A stretch of DNA of 64,000 bases from NCBI RefSeq assembly GCF_907164915.1, contig NC_061870.1:727501-791500 (forward strand), given 5' to 3'. How positions within the stretch are numbered: the first letter of the stretch is position 1; each line of letters starts with the position of its first letter. The notes under the pieces were generated by a model, which worked only from the letters and a program-made list of their open reading frames with translations, did no database searches and was not told where the DNA came from. Source of the DNA: Impatiens glandulifera. Lineage: Eukaryota > Streptophyta > Magnoliopsida > Ericales > Balsaminaceae. Shown piece by piece: positions 23,001 through 35,078 of this stretch. Position numbers and translations under genes: made by a program.

Positions 23001-23336
23001 TTCATGTTTAAGAAATTCTACCGTGTATCCAGCATCACACATTTGACTAATACTTAGCAAGTTAAAACGTAGGTTTTCTACTAAGAGCACATTATCAATT
23101 GTTAGGTTACCATGGACAATCTTACCCTTGCCCACAGTTCTACCTTTTGAGTTGTCACCGAAAGTGATTAGTGCACCGGTTTCTATTTTTATGTCGGTTA
23201 GCAGGTTGTTGTTCCCGGTCATATGCCTGGAGCAACCGCTATCCAAGTACCATTCAGAGTTTCCTAGCCGTTTCTTTAAATCCTGCAAAAAGTACATATT
23301 TACAACTACTTGGTACCCACATTCACTTGGGTCCAC
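20064..23336 (-). pseudogene. Pol of the Sire-type element (protease, integrase, RT, RNase H)
   Basis: The order is protease (WYLDSGCSRHMTG, active DSG), GAG-pre-integrase (HKRLNHLN then CSAYQMGK, where the usual second Cys of this CxxC is Tyr), and integrase core (LHMDLFGP, SDRGTEF, PQQNGLAERRNRT: the D, D, E residues are present). RT follows with [11 protein letters not shown] and the catalytic YVDD, then RNase H (SDADYAG, VEAEY, CDNTSAI) ending ADIFTKPL. In-frame stops lie at 22062-22064, about 21789, about 21678 and about 21470. The frame is shifted by one relative to gag near 23323-23336. The RT/RNase H part alone (21440-20064) is open for 458 codons. Confidence 0.9.
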
Positions 23337-24767
23337 ATGCGATTAGTCCCTTGGGTATCCAAACCTTGACAAACTGGACAGCCTTCTTTGCTAAGGTCTT
23401 AACCGTTCTTTTGGCACTCGGTCTTGGATATCTCGGTTTTTCTACAAAAGTCTTAAATGAGGGTGATCTTTGTTTTGACCAATGCGGTTGACGATTGACT
23501 TTCCTATTTTTGAGCAGGTCGGCTTTCCTTTTCTCAGGGTCAAGCCACTTCTCAGAGTCGGTTGGACCAACATAGTTGTACTTTAGTTTTTCTTCCATAT
23601 AATATGCGGTCAACTCTTCTTCAGCGGTCAAGGAGCTTTTAATGAATCTTATAAGAGGAAGGTTACTCCTAGTAAACCTTACTTTCTCTATGGGTTTTTG
23701 GTCTTTGGATTTATCCTTTGTGTATCCTAAGCCGAACATGCAAAAAGGATGTCTGTAATGACTACAAATTTTCTTTACCATGTCACTAGATCTCTTATAT
23801 GCGGCCATCTTATACTGGATTCGGGCATTTTCTTCTTTGGTCAGTTCTCTAGCTGGTTCACTAGGCTGTTCGGTCCTAATTGGTGGTTCAGGTTCTAATT
23901 CAGCTTCTATGCTAGGGATTTCATTGGGTTCTATGACCTCTGGTTCGGTTATAACGGGTACTTCTGGTTCTGTCGGAATGGGAACTATAGGGTCGGTTCT
24001 AAGGTTGAGTTGCTTAGGTAACATGGCTAGTAGGTTCTTATACTCTTCTACCATATCATTCAATGCATTATATAACTCATCTTTAGTAAATTATTCACAG
24101 GGAGAGTCAAATACCTGTTCCTCATTTGCCATGAGACATGTGAGTTCGTCATCACTGTCACTGTGAGCCCATAGACTTCCTCCATCATCGGCTATCAGTG
24201 CTTTCTAGACCTCACTTCCTTCACCGGTTTGTTGATAGTTATTTCGGTTATCTTGGTAGTCCGGTTTCCGGTTATCCCTCCTCGGTTTTCTGCATTCCCA
24301 CTTGAAATGTCCCAAACAGTTATAGTTATAACACCTTACATTGGATTTATCGCCATAGTTGTAGTTTGTTGGTTGGCTTCTTTTCATGAACCTTCCAAAC
24401 TTCTGTGCAAGCATTGCCATGGCATCCTCGGTGAACTATTCGGCGGTTCTGATCGGTGCAGGTGCAAGAGCAACCGGTTCTGTGGATGTGATCAGTGCTC
24501 TGGTTGAGGTTGAGGCCAAAAATTCTTCTTCAGTTCTAGATCTCATTTAAGACTCATATGCCTTAAGATCTTCGAATACATCATGCAGCTTCATCTTACG
24601 TAGGCTGTTTGATTCCCTCATCAACATTGTCTTTATGTCCCATGCACTTGGAAGAGATCTTAAAGCTTTCATGATAACCTCCTTGTTGTCATACCTCTTG
24701 CCAAGAGTTGCTAGCTCATCTAACACACCAGTGAACCTGTGACTGTATTCTCTCATTGTTTTGATCT
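23323..24767 (-). pseudogene. Gag of the Sire-type element, N-terminus deleted
   Basis: The surviving gag starts mid-domain at KEIKTMREYSHRFTGVLDEL and keeps LRSLPSAWDIKTMLM. The zinc-knuckle region reads CYNYNCLGHFKWEC, where a knuckle Cys is replaced by Tyr. An acidic Pro/Glu-rich segment follows. Four in-frame stops occur (24547-24549, about 24436, 24205-24207, about 24093). The 5' part of gag, the leader and the primer binding site are missing. The breakpoint is an 11-bp match (GATCTCCTTTC, 24763-24773) shared with the LTR. Confidence 0.85.
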
Positions 24768-26360
24768 CCTTTCGGATTTATCCCGAAGTGGAAAGATACT
24801 GTAGGACTGTCTTCTGCAGCCTGCAGACTTTCCTCAGACTTGTATGGATATGGAAATGTTCAGTCTGTTCCTTTGGTATCATACTCAACAGATACTCGAA
24901 TTGTCTTCTTATACTGGTCGGTCATTTGACTTAACCGAATGGCTTCGGGTGTGATTGGTTTAACCGGACAGCTTTCAGTTATTCCTTTGCCTTGTGGCTG
25001 ATCGGCTGTCTGGTGTTTCCGGTTTTTAGTTCTGGCCGATCCTTTCTTTGTGCGGTCATGTTCCGAATGTCCTGGTCGGTTTAATAACTTGACCGGTTAG
25101 TCTTCTTAGCCGGTTCATTTATTTGACCGGTCCGGTTCTTTATTCCTGCATGGAAGGTTTATTTATGTTAAGTTTTGTGAACCGGTCTAATTTTATCTAA
25201 CAATACCAGGTTTCAGGTTGAAGCAGCACACTTGTATGATAGGCGGAACCGGTTTTGGATGATATAGGTTTGAAGATTGATGGGTCGGTTTTTGTAACCT
25301 GGTGATCCGGTTTGGATAGAGTTAAGTAGGTTAGAGCGGTGTAGGTAAGTTAGTACAAGTCGGTTAGAAAATGGAACCGGCAGAAAGTAAATGACAAGAC
25401 AAATTTTATGGATGTTCGGAGATAAAACTCCTACGTCACCCCTTCCTCTCGAAACAGCGAGAAGGATATTCACTAAGGAATATAAATACAATTCGATCGA
25501 GACGTATTTCCTGCTCGATAACACCCTTACAATTTACACCGAAATTGTAAAATACACTCTTCAACTTTAGCACTTATGCTTTCTCTTAGAGAGATAACAC
25601 ACTCTTTTCACTTGTAGGTTAAACGTTCACTATGTCTCACGTATATCATTTGTTCAGTATTGTGTCCCATATTTACTCTTCTTCAACTGCTCCTTTTATA
25701 GGTGAAATATGCCAACGGTCATATTTCACTTCCTTGAATCTGATTGGCTGAGCAGAGGTTCAGTGATTCAGTGATTCAGACCCTGCGGTCATCTTTTCAG
25801 ACCTGGCGGTCAACCCTGCAGACTGTGCAGTCTGTTCTTCCGTTGTGTAAGACAAACCGGCTAGGTTTGTCTTTTACTCAATATGGTAACTGTTGGTTAG
25901 ACAGTTGTCTGTACTTGGAGGATTGCCTCTGATTTATCCTGAAAGTTGAAAGATCCTGTAGGACTGTCTTCTGCAGCCTGCAGACTTTCCTCAGACTTGT
26001 ATGGATATGGAAATGTTCAGTCTGTTCATTTGGTATCATACTCAGCAGATACCCGAATTGTCTTCTTATACTTGGTCGATCATTTGACTTAACCGAATGG
26101 CTTCCAGTGTGATTGGTTTAACCGGACAGCTTCCGGTTATTCCTTTGCCTTGTGGTTGATCGGTTGTCTAGTGTTTCCGGTTTTTAGCTTTGGCCGATCC
26201 TTTCTTTGTGCGGTCATGTTCCGAAAGTCCTGGTCGGTTTAATAGCCTGACCGGTTAGTCTTCTTAGCCGGTTCATTTGTTTGGACGGTCCGGTTCCTTG
26301 TTCCTGCATGGAAGGTTTATTTGTGTTAAGTTCTGTGAACCGGTCTAATTTTATCTAACA
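24768..26360 (-). repeat. Rearranged 5' LTR of the 13.6-kb element
   Basis: In minus orientation this is an LTR from 26360 to 25211 (1150 bp, lacking the last 160 bp), the linker CCTGGTAT (25210-25203), and a second LTR start from 25202 to about 24768. The outer part (26360 to about 25680) shares insertions with the element's own 3' LTR, for example the doubled GTGATTCA near 25760 and the CTTGGTCG variant. The inner part (about 25660 to 25211) is nearly identical to the left element (2105-2555). The TATA box is at 25692-25702. This LTR is therefore a mosaic. Confidence 0.8.
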
Positions 26361-26365
26361 GTAAT

Positions 26366-26764
26366 TCAATAATTATACATGATCTAATGTGTTATAATTA
26401 AATATTTGTTAAAATTAAAATCAGTGTTTAAGAGATTTATAAAAAAAATTACAATAAAGAAAAATTATGTTCAAATTGGATAAATAAGTTTAGATTAGCA
26501 CTTCTTTTTATTTTAAGTTACTTTAATTGACTTCAAAACTTATTTGTTGTTAAATAATTTGATTTTAAATTGTGCTAATTTTGAAGTTTTTAATTTGTAA
26601 TGATGTTATTTAAAAATGGTCTATTATTGGAATATTGTAAAGTAAAAATATGTTAAGAGTTGAAATCAGCATAATATTAAAATAAAATAATTGAAAAAAG
26701 ATATGGAATTAATCACATTAAAATATAGTTTATTAACTGAGTTATTTTAAAAAACAATAATTAA
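26366..26764. other. Downstream flank of RING copy A
   Basis: AT-rich, no gene. It is a diverged duplicate of 34730-35078, the downstream flank of RING copy B. Confidence 0.5.
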
Positions 26765-28014
26765 AATACATAGCAGGTGCTCTACAAATTGGACATAAAT
26801 TCTTTTGCATGAGCTATATCTTAATACACTCAAATGATATGATTACAACGCAGTTTGTATATATATTCTCCTCTTCTTGGTTAAACTCTCCTCAGTTTGT
26901 GTGGTGAATTGGAGGTTGTGAACACGGGTGATGTCGAGGGAGGGATCATGATGAGAGATTGCAGATTTGCATTAATGAGTGATAATCTTCTACAGGTATT
27001 ACTCGGCATCATCACGAAGTTATGGTCTTGATCATAATGATGTCCTGCAGATAAACTCATTGCAGGTTGCCCGTTAATCCAGCTCAAAGGCACCTGATGA
27101 TGATCAAATGACTCTATCGATCCTAACTAATTCAACTCCAAATTCTCAAGTAACTCATTACCATTGTTAGAAGAGATCCTTCCGTTCATATCCATCTGCA
27201 AATTTCATCCAGCAAAACAAATTAATTCTAAATTCTTTTATATATATATATATTAAAATATCATTTCTCTTTTTTTATTCATAAAAATAGTAAAAAAAAT
27301 AAATGAAATTAGAGTTATTAACCTTCTATAACAAAATTTATCAAACAAGGATTATCAAATCTCTTTCCAAAAAAAAATTCTCATTAATATAATTGGGTGA
27401 TAATCTTCTACGGCTTATTCTCAAAGGAGTCTGTTGATAATCAAGCAAATTTAATGATAAGTTCAACTCCAAATTCAAATTCACAGGTAACCCATTACCA
27501 ATTGTTAGAAGAGTTTCTTCCGTTCATATCTTTAGAAGATGGGATTGGTGATTTCCATTAATGGGTGATAATCTTCTACGGGTATTACTCAACATCATCA
27601 TGGAGATATGGTCTTGATCATGATGATGTCCTGCAGATAAACTCACTGCAGGTCCCCCATTAATCCAATCAATTGACTTTGTCGATTCTAAGTAATTCAA
27701 CTCCAAATTTTCATGTAACTCATTATTATTATTAAAAGAGATCCTTCTGTTTATATCCATCTGCAAATTTCATCCAATAAAAACAAATTAATTAATGCTT
27801 ATTATATTTATTATAAATTATTGTATAAATATAATTTCTCTTTCATTTATTCATGAAATAGTAAAAGAATAAATTAAATTTGAATTATCAACTTTCTATA
27901 ACAAAATTTATCGGATTCTCAAATCTCCTTCCAAAAATTTTCAAAATTGGGTTGATTTGAGGTTTGTATACTAGCTGGTTCAAGATTTCTATATTTTTTT
28001 TCCAATTTAAAACG

Positions 28015-28016
<2 letters not shown>

Positions 28017-28108
<92 letters not shown>
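28017..28108. repeat. (TA)n microsatellite in the 5' intron of RING copy A
   Basis: About 45 uninterrupted TA units. Equivalent runs occur in the matching place near copy B (42002-42053) and copy C (52799-52875). Confidence 0.95.
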
Positions 28109-28112
<4 letters not shown>

Positions 28113-28141
28113 TAAAGAGATGATGTAGTAGATATACTTAC

Positions 28142-28260
28142 CTGAGAAATGAAAGCTCGCAGAACTGATAAATAACTTTGCTAGACAAGGAGAAGAGAAG
28201 CAAGAGATAAGGATTTCAGATGTAAAATGAAAGAGAAGTATAAGGGGTTTATATATAGTG
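28142..28260 (-). promoter_or_regulatory. Promoter and untranslated exon of RING copy A
   Basis: The minus strand has CTATATATAAACCCC (28244-28258), then about 100 bp of pyrimidine-rich leader ending at the donor site. The same leader is recognisable at 41880-42000 and 52876-52957. Confidence 0.5.
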
Positions 28261-29136
28261 AATTTGGGCTCAAAATCTGGCTTGATTAGAGACTTGAGAG
28301 GATGCATGAAGATTATATCTATATCACAGAGATAAAAAGTATAATATTTTATTAATAACTTTTGATAGTTTTTATGGAAACTTTTCTTTTAGTTATTGTC
28401 ATAAGTTATTAATAATAATAAAAATTTAATTATTTTTTATTTATTTTTTTTAGAACTTTACAAAGAATTAGCTTATTTTACAAATAATTATTATATATAA
28501 TATTTTCATTAAATCCCTTCATTATGTTTGTAATCTTTGTAGATTGATGTTATTATAGACATTTAATTAATCATTTAATATTTAGGAAAATTATACTTAT
28601 GGTAAAAAATAAATAAATAAATTACAACAATCTAAATAATTTTATATTTTAATAATAATTAATTCATTTGAATCACTCTCTAACTTTCATTGTTTTATAT
28701 TTTGTATTTGATAATTCATTTATTTTTAAATTAATTATAAATAAACTTAAGCTGTGAAATATGATTTGGAGATCATTTATTAATATATTGATTGTACATC
28801 TAGTAATAACACTCAATAAAATTTTGTAAACACAAATAAGGAGATTCAATATACAATATTATAATTTTTTTAGTAAGGCTAACAGCTTGATTGACGTTTA
28901 GTTTATTATATTAATTATTTAATAAACAATTCATTTTAGTACTCTTATTCAAAACTAGCATGTATTTCGTGTATTTACACGAGTAATAATATAAAAACTG
29001 TGAAAAAAATATTATGGTAAAATTTTTATGGGCGGGTCAATCCAAAATACGACCCAAGTATCCATTTACTCTCACATATATCCAAATTAACCACAACTCT
29101 CGACCCGACAATTCGGAAACTTTAAAAATTAAGCAT

Positions 29137-29178
<42 letters not shown>

Positions 29179-29990
29179 TAACTAATACTTTATAAAAGTA
29201 AACGTGACTCAGTAGACAATTCACATTATATATTACAGTTAAACAAATAATACTTTTATTTGATCATTAACATCTTCTTTAACTTTATAAATGTTTCTAA
29301 TAAAAAATATATCATGATTGTAACCCCGGAAATTCTGTGTCTCGAAAAAGATTGAAATTCGAGAAATTTTTAACATTGATTGATTTGTATGTCGAAAATC
29401 TTTTAACAAAATATTAGTTTAAAATATTTATGCAAAAATATATTTTAAAATTAATTATAACAATAAATAATTTTTTTGATTAAATTTTAAACAATCTTTT
29501 AAATTTAGGATAATCAAATCATAATTTGATTAAGAGAGATGCGTATTTTAAATTAATTAAAAAAATAATTTAAAAGATTATTTATTTGATGAAAGAGTCG
29601 CTAATTGATTTTTAATTTAAAATCAATAAAGTGTTTCGTATACGTGTACAAACGTATATTTGACCAGAGATTCTTTTAAGTTCGGTGTTAGTGATACTCG
29701 TAAAAGAGCTTTCTCACTATATCTTCTGTACCTGATAAAGAACGGTCTCTACCTTATAAATTCTTGGTTTTATTACGTTTAATTTAACCAGTTATTTTTC
29801 AAGTCTTACACATGGACATGTATTTATTGCATTTAAAATTATAGAATAATATTTAAATGTTGTTACATGCGATTGGTGTCGACGATTGTTGATATAAGTT
29901 TAAGGTATTAGAATTTAGAAATAAATCCCAAACAGACCTTTATCAAAATATTCTAAAAAATATTTTGAAGTTGTTTTATATGTTTTTTTA
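28261..29990. other. AT-rich upstream flank of RING copy A, no gene
   Basis: No coding region. 28260 to about 29300 is a diverged duplicate of about 42050-42790 (shared landmarks: AATTAATTCATTTG, ACGTTTAGT, GTGACTCA). There is a short TA repeat at 29141-29173. From about 29330 the sequence changes character and leads into the minisatellite. Confidence 0.5.
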
Positions 29991-30039
29991 GAGTTTTAGA
30001 AAATGGTTTAGGACCCCGCTCCTCTCGGTCAAGGGTGTT

Positions 30040-30545
30040 GATCCCTCAGTCTCGGGCTAAAACCCCTTGGTCTTGGATCGAGACCTCTCGGTCAGGTATT
30101 AGGAACTCTCGGTCGAGGTGCGGGAAGCTCTCGGTTCTGGACTAGGAATCCTCAATTGGGTGAGGGAAGCTCTCGGTTCTGACTAGGAATCCTCTGTTGG
30201 GTGCGGAAAGTCCTCAATTGAGATGTGAGAAGCTCTTAGTCCTGGCTAGGAATCCTGGGTCGAGTGTGTGGAGTCCTCGGTCGAGGAGCTAGAAGATCTC
30301 GGTCATGGGCTAGAAATCATTAGTCAAGTGTGGGGAGTCCTCGGTCGAGGTGCGGGAAGCTCTTGGTCCTTTTCTAGGAATTATCGGTTGGGTGCCGAGA
30401 GTCTTCGGTCGAGGTGCGAGAATTTCTCGGTCCTAGGTTAGGAATCCTTGGTAGGGTGCAGAGAGTCCTCGATCGAGGTGTGGGAAGCTCTTAGTCCTAG
30501 GCTAGGAATCCTCAATCGGGTGCGGAGACTTCTTGATCGTGTGCA
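30040..30545. repeat. GC-rich minisatellite, unit about 62 bp
   Basis: There are roughly eight degenerate units built on GGTCGAGGTGCGGGAAGCTC followed by TAGGAATCCTCGGT. Clear unit starts lie near 30115, 30350, 30414 and 30475. It stands out from the AT-rich surroundings and has no open frame shared across units. Confidence 0.85.
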
Positions 30546-32590
30546 GGAGTGGCTTCGATTATCTCGGTCGGAAATATACCTAGGTTGAACCCTCAGTCGG
30601 ACATCAAGAGAATTAAACTACAGGTTTGGAGATTTATATTGGGTGTAATCATTCGATCCAAAGGTATGGGGAGCTTCGTCTAGTCCCAATGATCATTTAT
30701 AACATCATCCGGATGCATCATTCGATCGGGATGATGTTCCATTTAAGTCAAGCCGTTTAAAGCAAAAAATGTGTTTTTGAATTTTAAGGTTTAATTAAGT
30801 GTAAGAAATATGCCAATAACTTTCTTATACCTCATAAAATCGAATGAAACGAAAATATGAACACTTGATGTTCTTTAAGTACTGAAATTTTCATATATAT
30901 ACAAAATTTATTTTTTATCAAATATGATCGGGATTGCTTAAAATTGGTTTAGATATGCTCATACATCCTTAGAAATACGTTGGCAAGGTTTTTGGGTTAC
31001 TATTCTTGATTTATAACTCAAAAACAAAAACCCAAATTTTAAAATTTCCAAAATCGAATTTAGGTACTTTTGATTTAGATCGATTGATTCATATTAACTT
31101 CGATAGAAAACTTGTGAATGATCTCGGGAACGTTTTTCAATCAAGAATTGAACAATCAAGCTGTATATAAAACTAGTAAAACTGAAATATAAAAATCTCA
31201 ATTTGAATTCATAAATTGAATACAACATGATTGGAAACTTACGGTAATTGGAGTACACTCCTAAACTCTTTTAGGAGCCTCGTGAATGTTCAAATCTGAG
31301 CTAAATAGCCTTATACAAAGTTTCAAAATTTCAAGAAAAGCTTGAAAATTTTAATGGTGGATTTTGTATGCGATTGATTGAGGGCTTGGGATTGTGATCC
31401 TTCCATTTGATTTGCCTAAAGGGAGCGATATAGTCTCACAAGGTTGGTTGATCGACCAAGTGGATCGAATTTTAGACAAAATGCTATCAATGACTTTTAT
31501 CTATTCTTCATCTAGTTGATCGATGTAGGCGGTGATGAAGCCTATGATCGTTGGTGAAATGATCACCATACTAGGGTGATCATTTTAGCTTTCGAATTAG
31601 ACGTTTTGGTTGATTATCGACTGAGTTCCACTTTTGAAAAATCAAATGTTTTGGTTTATCATCATGGTTGCGTCAAGTGGAAGAAGACAAACCAGAAAAG
31701 AAACAACATTGTTTTGGGCTGAAATGCGAACGCTTGGGCATTCTGCTTGCGTTCTATCTGTGCTCCGTTGCGTTTAGGCGTTTTGTCAGCATTCAGGCTA
31801 AAGGTGTTTAAGCGCGCGTTAGTTTTTCCGCTGCTTCATGAACGCGTGTCTCTTCCGTTGCAGCAGGTGACGCGGCTTGCTGTTGTGTATTGGATGAGAT
31901 ATCAGCGCTCATCTGATGGTTGCGTGGTTTGCTGCACTAATTTATCTTTATTTTCGGCAGCAAAAAATCCCGACCCTTTTCCAACATTGGAGCTTGTTTG
32001 AAATAAATTTCTTTTTGCTCCATTTTTTAACCTATAAAATATACAAAATATTTTAAGTAGACACATACTTTATTTTGCCTATTTATTTTATTTTATTTTT
32101 GTATATTTTTGGGGCTTTTATATATAAGTTTTGGGTAAAATAATAATTTTCAAGAAGTCACTCCCAATCTTGTTGGGTCATTTCTTTAGGCTTATGTGCC
32201 CTGATTTCTTCCATGTTTCCATTGTGCTTCCTTATCTTGTTGGCATTTATTTTGTACCTCCAATTCTCATACCTCGTCTTCTTGTGTCTAAAAACTTCGT
32301 CTTGATAACTCTTAATATCATCTGAATCAAATTTATCCTGAAATAAAACAATTTATAAGAAACAAATGATTAATTTCAAACAAAAATGTATATTAAAAAT
32401 GATTAACTTACAATGACGGACTGTCACAAATTATCTAAGGTGATGGGGTGAGGTGGCGCCAATGAACTGTGCAATGTGGAATAATATTATTCTCTCGAAT
32501 AGTGGCCTCCAAATACCGACTCCATAAGCTCCTATTTTTGTAGTACGACTTCCTTTCAATTAGGTCTAATGTGACCCGCAAATTTTCTCA
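30546..32590. other. No supported gene; probable old retroelement debris
   Basis: Mixed composition. 31640-32000 is locally GC-richer, with an 84-codon plus-strand ORF (31747-32001) that I do not recognise and regard as chance. 32400-32580 may belong to the adjacent CACTA relic. Confidence 0.4.
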
Positions 32591-32598
32591 ATTAGCCG

Positions 32599-33375
32599 TT
32601 AATTTAGCCAATTTAAAGTTTTTGTTGCTTCCTCGCCTTCTCTAGGAGCTGGAAGACTCTTTATTGCCTTCATCAGTGGATGGTGTGGTCTCAACAAAAT
32701 TTTGCTCATCTCAGCAAGATTTTGCACATCCTTAGGGAGATCCTTCACAAGGAGTATGCGATGAAGAGTCACCCGTATTTTTTTTTCTTCCGAAGGAAAT
32801 GTAATTGTGACTGCAAAAATCATGGCTGAAAGCTCTTAGAAGATGTCATTTATACTTGAAATAAATATTTATACATCAACATGAACAATAGTAATATTAT
32901 ACATTTGACTGTTTATGATTTGTCTTTGTTACAATATCCTAACTCTGTTTATTACCAATCTTTTTAAAGAAAAAAATAAAGAGCAGGATTCCATGGAGGA
33001 AGTGTCTTTGATATAGAATACTTGTTTTGCTTGGGTTGTCAATATAAACGACTCATTTCGATATTGAGACTTACGTTTACGATTTTGGCTAACAATTCTG
33101 TATTTATCAATTTGAAGTCTTTTAGCTCCGGAATGCACATCATACCAAATACAATTAAGTACGACAATTTGTTTGGCACTAATAAATTGCATTTCAATTA
33201 TATCTATAATCACACCATAATAATTTCGTGTTTCTGTGTCATGACAACCAATCACGCGTATCCCACTATTTCGAGTCTTCAATCCACAGTCATCTCTTCT
33301 AGTTGTGAATTTATATCCATTTACTTTACATATAATAAAAGTTGACGCATATTGTGTGTGACCAGTTCCTAACAT
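32599..33375 (-). pseudogene. CACTA (En/Spm) transposon protein relic, DUF4216-like part
   Basis: The frame at 33375-32929 (148 codons) contains KTRNSGIRVIG, then NYYGVIIDIIEMQF, VLNCIWYDV and FILTTQAKQVFYIKD. This is the pattern of the DUF4216 domain found in plant CACTA transposase-associated proteins. A further short frame at 32823-32599 may be its continuation. It follows the DUF4218 relic on the same strand with the expected order. No CACTA terminal repeats were identified. Confidence 0.7.
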
Positions 33376-33697
33376 TTGTAGGTCTAAATTTCTTTTGCTT
33401 TCGTTAGAAAGTTGTCGAACCTTTAAAATTTACAGATAACAATATTTTGAATTTTCTTAAGGAAATTGTCTAAAAAATATCACAATAGTTAACTCACTAT
33501 ATTTTTGAACAATTTGTTATATTCTTCATCGCATCGACCATTTGAGTATTCTTGGATATACTCACCACATATTCAAATTGAACACATAATCAATTTTTTG
33601 ATATCATTCATACCTATAAAATAACTTGAGAACATTCATACCGATAAAATGGCACCGCATTTTCACAATTTATTAACACATATGAATGAGACAATTC

Positions 33698-34174
33698 TCA
33701 ATTATCTGATTCGTAAATGTATGTTCTCCCGGATGATAATTCCTTAATAAATAAAAATATGGCAAGAAAACTCGGTGGTTGGGGTGACATGTGCACTAAG
33801 TAATCTTGAAAATACGTAGCACACAAGATGTTACTTTTATTTACCAGATAACTCTCACTAATTGATGCTTCAAGATGACATTTATTTCGAACATATCCTT
33901 TCAAAGTTCCCATATATTGTTCTATCAGATACATTCATCTATATTGAACCGACCTTCCAATCAAAGTCCCCGTTATTACATGAACATGCAAATGTATCAT
34001 AATGTCAAAAAATACGGCATTAATATTTTTTCTAACTTGCACCAATGTTACAACAATATCATTCAAAAGTTGTTCAAATTTGGCTTTCATTAGTGAATTC
34101 GAATACAAAATCTGAAAGAACATTGAAAGGCCATAGAAATGTGAGAAACCCATAGAAATAATTGGAGAATACAT
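33698..34174 (-). pseudogene. CACTA (En/Spm) transposon protein relic, DUF4218-like part
   Basis: One frame reads FEQLLNDIVVTLVQVRK, FFDIMIHLHVHV and QYR-stop-MYLIEQYMGTLKGYVRNK, matching the DUF4218 core. The stop at 33935-33937 (TGA) replaces the usual Trp. It continues with EASISESYLVNK and ends at 33698. It is not expressible as it stands. Confidence 0.75.
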
Positions 34175-34199
34175 GTAGAAGAACCTCCGACTGAAAGAT

Positions 34200-35078
34200 C
34201 TATTTCAGTGACTCTTTATTGGAAAAAATGTACAGCAATTCCACATCTGGTTAATTAATCTCATTTGATGCTAAGAAGGGGATAAACACGGACTCGAAAA
34301 ATGATCACCAAGATAATCAAAGGTATGAGCAGCAAACGACACACCAATCGCTAATAATATTATTTGATTATAATAATCCAGGATGAAAAATATAATTCGA
34401 CTAAACAAGATACTGAATCAAACAAAATAAAACACCAACTCAAATCTGAATGGTGAAAATAAAACGATGCACTCTCCCATACTAAAAAAAACATCAGAAC
34501 CAAATATTTTCAAGTTATTTACAAAAGCAAAATACTATATACAAATATATATATATTAATTGGAAAATATATTATTTTTTATGGTTTGATAGTAAAAATT
34601 AATTAAAATTAATTTAAAATAAAAAATGGTCTAGAGAAAAATAGACCTTTTGTATTTTAAAATGTTTCCACCATTTGAATAGCAATGTGTTTTAATTTCA
34701 CACTAAAAACTAATATTTAAAAATTTAATAAAATTTAAAATGAAGAATAAAGATGTTAGGTGGGTATAAATTTGATAAATACGTTTAGATTAACCATTCT
34801 TTGTATTATTTAGATTAACTATTCTTTGTATTAAGACACTTTAAATGACTTCAAACATATTTTAATGGTCAAATGTCACAATTAATTTCATATATTAGCA
34901 TTGTATCTTTAGTGTTATTTAAAATTAGTCAATTACTATAATAATATAAAGTAAAAACATAAAAAAAGAAATTGAACTAAGCATGGTATTAAATTAAAAT
35001 AATGGACACAAGATATGTAAAATGGAATTAAGCATATTGAAAATGTAGTTTATAATGAATTATTTAAAAAATAATAAT
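34200..35078. other. AT-rich downstream flank of RING copy B, no gene
   Basis: 34510-34690 matches 43310-43520 and 50030-50270, and 34730-35078 matches 26380-26760. These are repeated flanks of the tandem RING family. Confidence 0.5.

Larger units (their letters stand above)
12769..26360 (-). mobile_element. Complete 13.6-kb Sire-type (Copia) retrotransposon with gene cargo
   Basis: The boundaries are exact. The LTR ends are TGTTAG and CTAACA, and GTAAT is duplicated at 12764-12768 and 26361-26365. In minus orientation the order is 5' LTR (rearranged), gag, protease, integrase, RT, RNase H, accessory genes a, b and c, polypurine tract, 3' LTR. The RT/RNase H wording ([47 protein letters not shown]) is characteristic of the Sire/Maximus lineage, whose known members carry an env-like region after pol. 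The element is inactive. The primer site and 5' gag are deleted, gag-pol has one frameshift and eight stops, and b and c carry stops. Typical Sire elements are about 9-12 kb, so this one is large. Confidence 0.92.
26765..28260 (-). pseudogene. RING-H2 E3 ubiquitin-ligase-like gene, copy A (rearranged)
   Basis: The intact family form would have an untranslated first exon, a Q/N/P-rich exon and small exons carrying a C-terminal RING-H2. In copy A the 5' exon ends with a donor GTAAGT (28136-28141). The Q/N-rich exon is present as two or three partial tandem pieces (about 26880-27240, 27390-27540, 27540-27780) containing the family block AGHHHDQDH. The exons encoding the first RING cysteines are deleted. 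The N-rich exon is joined directly to the last exon (26765-26880), which keeps FECIK..LMQKNLCPICRAPA with an in-frame TAG in place of Trp. It cannot encode a functional ligase. The family assignment rests on the CPICRAPA ending. Confidence 0.7.

Noticed and set aside
27888..28307. 139-residue minus-strand ORF with a long Tyr-Ile repeat
   Set aside because: It is a translation of the (TA)n microsatellite and promoter of RING copy A.
31747..32001. 84-codon plus-strand ORF
   Set aside because: No recognisable domain, no homologue in the window, and located in retroelement-like debris; treated as chance.
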